In this document: positions 59,353 to 64,000 of the stretch, piece after piece
Layout of the letters: the number at the start of each line of letters is the position of its first letter
How positions within the stretch are numbered: position 1 is the stretch's first letter
DNA from: Salinicoccus luteus DSM 17002
Lineage (GTDB): Bacteria > Bacillota > Bacilli > Staphylococcales > Salinicoccaceae
Direction: 5' to 3'
Assembly (NCBI RefSeq): GCF_000712035.1
Contig: NZ_JONV01000008.1
Location: forward strand, 186,001 to 250,000
Length of the DNA stretch: 64,000 nucleotides
Position numbers and translations under genes: made by a program
The notes under the pieces: generated by a model
Told to the model about the DNA's origin: nothing
Database searches by the model: none
The model's input: only the letters and a program-made list of their open reading frames with translations

Positions 59353-60819
59353 ATGTTACGTTATATACAGAATATGGGACGTGCTTTCATGCTTCCGGTC
59401 GCAGTGCTTCCGGCTGCAGCACTACTGCTCGGCATCGGTTACGCAATCGACCCTGAGGGGTGGGGAGGAGGCAGCGCCATTGCTGGTATGTTCATCAATG
59501 CAGGCGGTGCAATTCTCGATCATCTCGCGATTCTTTTTGCAGTGGGGCTCGCCTTCGGCATGTCGAAGGACAAGAACGGGGCGGCGGCACTCGCAGGCCT
59601 CGTGTCATTCCTTGTCGTGACGAATCTCCTGAGTGCAGATTCTGTGGCACTGCTGCGTGGTGTTGAAGTCGAAGAGGTCGGGGAAGCTTTTGGCGTCATT
59701 GAAAACAACGTATTCCTCGGAATCATCACAGGGCTGATCAGTGCAGCGCTCTACAACCGTTTCAGTGGTACGAAACTGCCGGATTATCTGGCATTCTTCA
59801 GTGGACGGCGTGCCGTTCCGATCATCGCAGTGTTTGTCATGATCCTGCTCAGCGGCATACTCTACTTCGTATGGCCACTGCTCTACAACGGACTGTTCAG
59901 CTTCGGTGAATGGATCAGTGGAATGGGGGCCCTTGGCGCAGGCATCTACGGGTTCTTCAACCGTCTCCTGATTCCGACAGGCCTGCACCACGCATTGAAC
60001 TCGGTGTTCTGGTTCGATACGGTGGGCATCAACGACATCGGCAACTTCTGGGACAATGCCGGTGAACAAGGCATCACCGGACGTTATCAGGCCGGGTTCT
60101 TCCCTATTATGATGTTCGGCCTGCCGGGTGCGGCGCTTGCCATGTACCATACGGCGAAGACGGAATACAAGAAGGCGGCGGGTTCAATCCTGCTTGCTGC
60201 ATCCCTGACGGCATTCCTCACAGGTGTGACGGAACCGCTTGAATTCTCATTCATGTTCCTTGCACCACTGCTCTACTTGGTGCACGCACTGCTGACAGGG
60301 CTTTCCCTGTTCATTGCAGCATTGTTCGAATGGACGGCCGGATTCGGCTTCAGCGCGGGACTCATCGACTTTGTGCTGAGTACACAGGTGCCGATCGCCA
60401 ACCAGCCATATATGCTGCTCGTCCAGGGTCTGGTGTTCTTTGTCCTCTACTACTTCATCTTCAGGGTCATCATCAAAGCGATGGACCTCAAGACACCAGG
60501 ACGCGATGATGCGGTACTTTCCGCGGAAGCACCGGCTGGAGCCGAAGAAGGGGAGGACCTCAAGACCTCCCATGACGACAGGTACTCCCGCAAGGCCGAC
60601 CAGATTCTCATCGGCCTTGGTGGAAAAGATAATATCGATACGATTGACTACTGTACGACACGCCTCAGGGTAAACGTCCATGATGAGTCCCTGATCGACG
60701 AAGGACAGATCAAATCATCAGGTGCCCATGGCGTCGCGAAACCTGGCAAGAACAACATCCAGGTCGTCGTCGGTACGGAAGTCGAACATGTGGCTGAAGA
60801 AATGAAGCGTCTTCTATAG
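59353..60819 (+). CDS. nagE: PTS N-acetylglucosamine transporter subunit IICB
   Basis: A 488-residue permease that imports and phosphorylates GlcNAc. The IIC domain comes first (about 1-385: NMGRAFMLPVAVLPAAALLLGIGYAIDP, LLIPTGLHHALNSVFWF, TGVTEPLEFSFMFLAP). A charged linker leads to a IIB domain with the phosphocysteine in IDYCTTRLRV and the final KPGKNNIQVVVGTEVEHVA. It lacks a IIA domain, like ScrA. GAAGGAGG precedes the ATG. With nagA and nagB it completes GlcNAc use to fructose-6-phosphate. Confidence 0.93.
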   Translation: MLRYIQNMGRAFMLPVAVLPAAALLLGIGYAIDPEGWGGGSAIAGMFINAGGAILDHLAILFAVGLAFGMSKDKNGAAALAGLVSFLVVTNLLSADSVALLRGVEVEEVGEAFGVIENNVFLGIITGLISAALYNRFSGTKLPDYLAFFSGRRAVPIIAVFVMILLSGILYFVWPLLYNGLFSFGEWISGMGALGAGIYGFFNRLLIPTGLHHALNSVFWFDTVGINDIGNFWDNAGEQGITGRYQAGFFPIMMFGLPGAALAMYHTAKTEYKKAAGSILLAASLTAFLTGVTEPLEFSFMFLAPLLYLVHALLTGLSLFIAALFEWTAGFGFSAGLIDFVLSTQVPIANQPYMLLVQGLVFFVLYYFIFRVIIKAMDLKTPGRDDAVLSAEAPAGAEEGEDLKTSHDDRYSRKADQILIGLGGKDNIDTIDYCTTRLRVNVHDESLIDEGQIKSSGAHGVAKPGKNNIQVVVGTEVEHVAEEMKRLL

Positions 60820-60825
60820 ATTCAC

Positions 60826-60853
60826 ACAGGGCACCTCTTGGAGGTGCCCTGTT
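60826..60853 (+). terminator. Terminator of nagE
   Basis: ACAGGGCACCTC-TTG-GAGGTGCCCTGT: 12 bp stem, followed by a weak TATATTC tail. Confidence 0.7.
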
Positions 60854-60908
60854 ATATTCTCTACCAGTTTAGTATATAATGGGGGAGAGAATGAATAGGA
60901 GGAGGAGC

Positions 60909-62018
60909 ATGATGTTTACATTTCACCATCCAGTCGAGATCAAATTCGGAGAAGGGATCATTTCCCAGATTAATGAAATCGCAGAGGCCAAAGGTTACAG
61001 GCGCCTCATAGTCGTATCGTCAAACTCCCAGATAAAAAATGGAACGACGGAGTTCATCAACACCCAGCTTGGAGAACGGGTCAAAGCGCTCGTTTCGGAT
61101 ATCGAGCCGAATCCAAGTCTTGAGAATGTCAGTGCGATCGTCGAGGCGATGAATGAGCACAATGCCCATGCGGTAGTGGCGATTGGGGGCGGATCCGCGA
61201 TGGATGCCTCCAAGGCGGCGGCGGCTGCATACATGCAGGATATCGCTATGGAAGATCTGCTTGAACATGATGACTTTACACGGGCCCTGCCGGTCATAGC
61301 GATACCGACGACGAGCGGTTCAGCATCCGAAGTCACTGCAGCCAGCATCATCAGTGACAAGAAAAAGGAACTCAAAGTGCCATTGATTGGCCCGGCACTC
61401 TATCCGCAGACGGCCGTGGTCGATCCCGAGCTGACACTGACATGTCCCCCGGGCGTCACTGCGGTATCGGGGATAGACATCCTCTGCCATGCGCTCGATT
61501 GCCTGGGTTCGGTCAAGCACAATCCCGTATCCGATGCATTGGCGATCCGTGCATCTAAGCTCGCATTTGAAAACCTGCTTGCTGCATACACGGAATCATC
61601 CAACAGGGAGGCGCGCAAGAACCTGTCACTCGCAAGCATGCTTGCAGGGATGGCATTCAGCCAGACCGGCACTTCCGGCTCGCATGCAACGAGCTACTAC
61701 TTGACCTCCCATTACGGCGTGCCGCATGGGGAGGCGTGTGCATTTACGATGGATGCATGGTTTGTAATCAACGCAGAAGCGAACCCTGAACTTCATCAGC
61801 ATGCCAGAGACATCGGTTTTGATGATGCAGCGGCACTGAGCGAGGCGTTCAATGCACTGAAGCGTCAGATGGGGCTTGCGATGACTTTCAAGGACCTCGA
61901 CATCAGCCGTGGGGATATTCCGGAGATTGCCGAGAAAAGCATGCAGCCTGCAAACATGCAGAATAATATCGCACAGCTGTCCAAAGATGAAATTGTGGAG
62001 ATGCTCGAAAAGAAATAG
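60909..62018 (+). CDS. Iron-containing alcohol dehydrogenase
   Basis: A 369-residue group III (Fe-ADH) dehydrogenase. The nucleotide-binding GGGSAMDASKAAAAA and the TTSGSASEVTAASIISD region are present. Metal-binding histidines lie in DILCHALDCLGS and GVPHGEACAF. A further His comes in SGSHATSYYLTSHYG. The substrate is unknown; the family covers primary alcohols, 1,3-propanediol, lactaldehyde and phosphonate intermediates. Two ATGs (60909, 60912) follow AGGAGGAGG; the second has better spacing. The next gene follows by 10 bases. Confidence 0.88.
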   Translation: MMFTFHHPVEIKFGEGIISQINEIAEAKGYRRLIVVSSNSQIKNGTTEFINTQLGERVKALVSDIEPNPSLENVSAIVEAMNEHNAHAVVAIGGGSAMDASKAAAAAYMQDIAMEDLLEHDDFTRALPVIAIPTTSGSASEVTAASIISDKKKELKVPLIGPALYPQTAVVDPELTLTCPPGVTAVSGIDILCHALDCLGSVKHNPVSDALAIRASKLAFENLLAAYTESSNREARKNLSLASMLAGMAFSQTGTSGSHATSYYLTSHYGVPHGEACAFTMDAWFVINAEANPELHQHARDIGFDDAAALSEAFNALKRQMGLAMTFKDLDISRGDIPEIAEKSMQPANMQNNIAQLSKDEIVEMLEKK

Positions 62019-62028
62019 GGGTGGTGCC

Positions 62029-62322
62029 ATGAAGAAGCGCATCCGCTTGGTATTTTTCATATCAATCCTTATGATGGTGGGGTGTGATGGCATGGAAGAA
62101 AAGACGGACTACCTGGTCGGTGTCAGTGGGGAGCTGACTGAAGCGGATCTCGATGAGGTCGGTCTGGAGCGTGATGATATAAAGCAGCGGTTTTCATTGA
62201 TGAAGGTGTATGTCATATCCATGTCGGAAGCCGAGGCGGAGAAGATGGAAGGTTTGGATAAAGTGAACTATGTCGAAGTGGACCAGGAAGTACATGTGCC
62301 CGACCCTCCGGGGGAGAAGTGA
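62029..62322 (+). CDS. Small lipoprotein resembling a free subtilisin propeptide (I9-like)
   Basis: A 97-residue lipoprotein with signal KKRIRLVFFISILMMVGC, where VGC is the lipobox. The mature part has the order of a peptidase inhibitor I9 domain: a first strand (DYLVGVSG), two helices, a central strand (LMKVYVISMSEAEAEKMEG), and the propeptide-like ending VNYVEVDQEVHV. In subtilases this domain folds and inhibits the protease it is joined to; here no protease domain follows. It may inhibit or chaperone a secreted protease on the cell surface. AGGGGTGG precedes the ATG. It sits between the Fe-ADH and a GNAT gene. Confidence 0.65.
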   Translation: MKKRIRLVFFISILMMVGCDGMEEKTDYLVGVSGELTEADLDEVGLERDDIKQRFSLMKVYVISMSEAEAEKMEGLDKVNYVEVDQEVHVPDPPGEK

Positions 62323-62327
62323 TTTCC

Positions 62328-62822
62328 ATGGAACCCAGTATCCGCAGGCCCAAAACACAGGATGCTCCGGCCATTGCCCGGATCTGCCGCACCGGCTGGA
62401 AGCAGACGGTGGAGGGCTTGATCTCTGAAAGCCATCAGCATGAAACCGTCAGTTTCTGGTATAACGAAAAAAAGGTCATGCAGGATATCGCCAGAGGCCA
62501 TTACAGCTACGTTGCCGAGCTGGATGGCGCAGTTGTCGGTGTGATCGGCGGCGGCAGGACGTCTGTCCGCAGCGGAGAAATATATGTCTTTTATGTCGAT
62601 GCAAACCATAGGTACATGGGCATCGGTGGAATGCTTCTTCATCGTCTGACGGAGGACCACAGGAATAAAGGATTGGTGGAGCAGTGGGTGTCTGTACAGG
62701 AAGGCAATGTGCATGGCCAGCCGTTCTACGAAACCAGGGGATTCGAGTATATCGAGCAGAAATCCCGGAGGACGGGGACTGGGGAAGTACAGACTTCACT
62801 CAGGTTCAGGCGCTCCATATGA
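62328..62822 (+). CDS. GNAT family acetyltransferase
   Basis: A 164-residue acetyltransferase. It starts IRRPKTQDAPAIARICRTGWKQTV, has the strand SYVAELDGAVVGVIGGG, the strand EIYVFYVDANHRYMGIGGMLLHRL, which includes the acetyl-CoA pyrophosphate loop (RYMGIG), and NVHGQPFYETRGFEYIEQ at the end. The substrate is unknown. GGGGGAG sits a little far from ATG 62328; GTG 62319 is too close to it. It overlaps no neighbour and ends directly in a strong terminator. Confidence 0.85.
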   Translation: MEPSIRRPKTQDAPAIARICRTGWKQTVEGLISESHQHETVSFWYNEKKVMQDIARGHYSYVAELDGAVVGVIGGGRTSVRSGEIYVFYVDANHRYMGIGGMLLHRLTEDHRNKGLVEQWVSVQEGNVHGQPFYETRGFEYIEQKSRRTGTGEVQTSLRFRRSI

Positions 62823-62857
62823 AAAGCGCTGGAGTAGATGTCTACTCCAGCGCTTTT
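62821..62857. terminator. Bidirectional terminator between the GNAT and regulator genes
   Basis: AAAAGCGCTGGAGTAGA-TG-TCTACTCCAGCGCTTTT: perfect 17 bp stem. It overlaps the end of the regulator's reading frame. Confidence 0.92.
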
Positions 62858-63723
62858 ACTTCCTCTTTGGCAATCTGTATATGATACGCCATACTATCGT
62901 CCAGGTCTTCCAGCAGGAAGGCAGCTTCGCATTTGGCAAGGTGCTCCTTTGCCGGTTCAGGGTCTTTCAGTGCAACATAAATCAGTGACATCAGATGATG
63001 TGTCCTGCCCAGATAGAACATGGAGTTGTTCTCCTGGATTCTGATGAGCAGCTTGTAGCATACTTCCAATGCCTGCACATATGAGGCGCTGTTGTAGAGA
63101 CATATTGCATAGCCGTAATGGAGCTGCTTGATCATGTACCTCTCGAAACCATCCACACGTGGGAAGTCGAAAATCCGGTTCCTGTGTTTCTGGTAGAGGG
63201 TGAGGGCATCCTCATAGCGGTCCATAATGAGGTAGAGATCCCCGAGCGTGTTAATGACTTCAAGTTCCAGAGACTGGACATTTTTGGTTTCCTCAACCAG
63301 TTCGAGGAGAATTTTTTCAGCCTGTGCATACTTGTCATCATTCCTCAGGTCGATTGCGGTATATGTTCGATAGAGCCGGTCGTAGTTGCGGTATTTCAGA
63401 TCGAAACCGGGTCTTTCGTTGATTGTCTTCTTTGCATCCTGAAGCGTCAGCTTGAGCATCTCCGGATGCTTGAAGTAGACATAGTCCCGCAGTTTTTCGA
63501 GATAGTAGTCGATCAGCGCATATTCCGAGTCCTCATCTATGAACAGGGTCTGCATGCTGATACTGAGACGCTGGCACAGCTTGTAAAGTACTTCTGCAGC
63601 AATCGCAGTATCTCCCCGTTCAAACCGGTATATCGTCGTCATTCCGCATATTCCTTCTGATAACTCCTTATGGGTCAGACCTTTTTGCTGTCGGATTTCC
63701 TTGAAGCGTTCGTAATATCTCAT
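62842..63723 (-). CDS. HTH-TPR transcription regulator, PlcR/Rgg-like (RRNPP type)
   Basis: A 293-residue protein. An XRE-type helix-turn-helix (RFKEIRQQKGLTHKELSEGICGMTTIYRFERG, residues 6-37) is followed by an all-helical part with TPR-like repeats (for example AQAEKILLELVEETK, LGDLYLIMDRYEDALTLYQ, LMSLIYVALKDPEPAKEHL). Size, order and the SEGIC segment resemble PlcR and other RRNPP regulators that bind short secreted peptides. GGGAGG sets ATG 63723. It diverges from a gene for a secreted product across 109 AT-rich bases. Confidence 0.82.
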   Translation of the reverse strand: MRYYERFKEIRQQKGLTHKELSEGICGMTTIYRFERGDTAIAAEVLYKLCQRLSISMQTLFIDEDSEYALIDYYLEKLRDYVYFKHPEMLKLTLQDAKKTINERPGFDLKYRNYDRLYRTYTAIDLRNDDKYAQAEKILLELVEETKNVQSLELEVINTLGDLYLIMDRYEDALTLYQKHRNRIFDFPRVDGFERYMIKQLHYGYAICLYNSASYVQALEVCYKLLIRIQENNSMFYLGRTHHLMSLIYVALKDPEPAKEHLAKCEAAFLLEDLDDSMAYHIQIAKEEVKALE

Positions 63724-63769
63724 AAGTATCCTCCCGAATAAGTAAATGTTCACAATTTTTGCATATGTG

Positions 63770-63802
63770 AATATTGATAGAATATTTAGAATGGTGCATA
63801 CT
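63770..63802 (+). promoter_or_regulatory. Candidate promoter and operator between the regulator and the secreted protein gene
   Basis: AATATT-GATAG-TAATATT-like symmetry is seen as AATATT at 63770-63775 and 63781-63786. It overlaps a possible -35 TTGATA (63774-63779) with CATACT 17 bases later (63797-63802). Outer GCATA and TGCAT elements extend the symmetry loosely. A regulator bound here would control both genes. Confidence 0.45.
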
Positions 63803-63832
63803 ATATATATAAACATCGAAGGTGGTGATGGC

Positions 63833-64000
63833 ATGAAAAAGATTATCAGCGCTGTGATTGTGAGTACTATTCTATTAGGCTCATTATCGGCAGTCAATAC
63901 TCCTACAGCAGAAGCGAGTGTTGTAAAGAGTGGCTATGAAGAAGTTGGAACTTTTGGTAAAGGTTCCGGTTATCTTCCTGATGGCAGGCCAGCCCCTATC
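63833..64000 (+). CDS. Secreted polypeptide, 5' part (cut by window end)
   Basis: The frame starts at ATG 63833 after GAAGGTGGTG and runs off the right edge after 56 codons. A Sec signal peptide is clear: MKKIISAVIVSTILLGSLSAV...AEA, with cleavage probable after AEA. The visible mature part (SVVKSGYEEVGTFGKGSGYLPDGRPAPI) is small, glycine-rich and unlike any family I recognise. Being divergent from a PlcR/Rgg-like regulator, it could be a signalling pro-peptide or a regulated secreted effector; the truncated end prevents a decision. Confidence 0.65.
   Translation, partial: MKKIISAVIVSTILLGSLSAVNTPTAEASVVKSGYEEVGTFGKGSGYLPDGRPAPI

Overview
The window looks like chromosome from a low-to-mid GC member of the Staphylococcaceae with a fairly GC-rich genome for that family; Salinicoccus or Jeotgalicoccus is my best guess, by inference only. 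The reasons are a SceD/IsaA-type secreted transglycosylase (9306-10019), an OhrR/SarZ-type MarR regulator, strong AGGAGG-type ribosome binding sites, perfect cre sites, a BCCT osmolyte transporter and a HicBA pair. I see no rRNA, tRNA, CRISPR array, insertion sequence or prophage.

Layout. 0-11 kb: the end of a HicBA toxin-antitoxin pair, an M23 peptidase-msrA pair, a sodium/glutamate-type symporter, a PLP transsulfuration enzyme divergent from an M20 amidohydrolase plus MFS exporter around a TetR-style palindrome, a DHH/CBS phosphoesterase, a secreted SceD-like wall enzyme and an aldo/keto reductase. 11-15 kb: an AT-rich McrBC restriction island whose McrB carries an EVE/PUA-like reader. 15-22 kb: a MarR regulator, small membrane proteins and a lipoprotein, an RlmA-type rRNA methyltransferase, a three-gene acyltransferase / zinc-ribbon membrane protein / esterase cassette and a DUF6366 protein. 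22-26 kb: sucrose utilisation scrR-scrA-scrB with a perfect cre site. 26-34 kb: diaminopropionate ammonia-lyase, a membrane-anchored beta-propeller protein with no ordinary start codon, an EamA transporter, a short UvrA paralogue and a RocB-like peptidase.

34-44 kb is the most interesting part. It holds an operon for 5-oxoproline (pyroglutamate) use: pxpB, pxpC, a biotin carrier (accB), a biotin carboxylase (accC), pxpA, an NRAMP-like permease (ycsG) and a DUF1445 protein (ycsI). A carbamoylase-type M20 enzyme lies divergently, and a peptide-binding lipoprotein and pyroglutamyl peptidase (pcp) follow. PxpB and PxpC resemble the carboxyltransferase part of urea carboxylase, so the locus may encode a split, biotin-dependent 5-oxoproline carboxylase feeding PxpA.

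44-64 kb: nagB and a second msrA, a NatAB-like ABC exporter, a multidrug-type ABC half transporter, VanZ, an orphan iron-type binding lipoprotein, a second M23 peptidase paired with alkA, a thiamine-binding protein, aldehyde dehydrogenase with DUF779 behind a perfect cre site, a BCCT transporter, divergent nagA/nagE with a cre-like site, an iron alcohol dehydrogenase, a small lipoprotein resembling a free subtilisin propeptide, and a GNAT enzyme. At the right edge a PlcR/Rgg-like HTH-TPR regulator diverges from a secreted polypeptide cut off by the window end.
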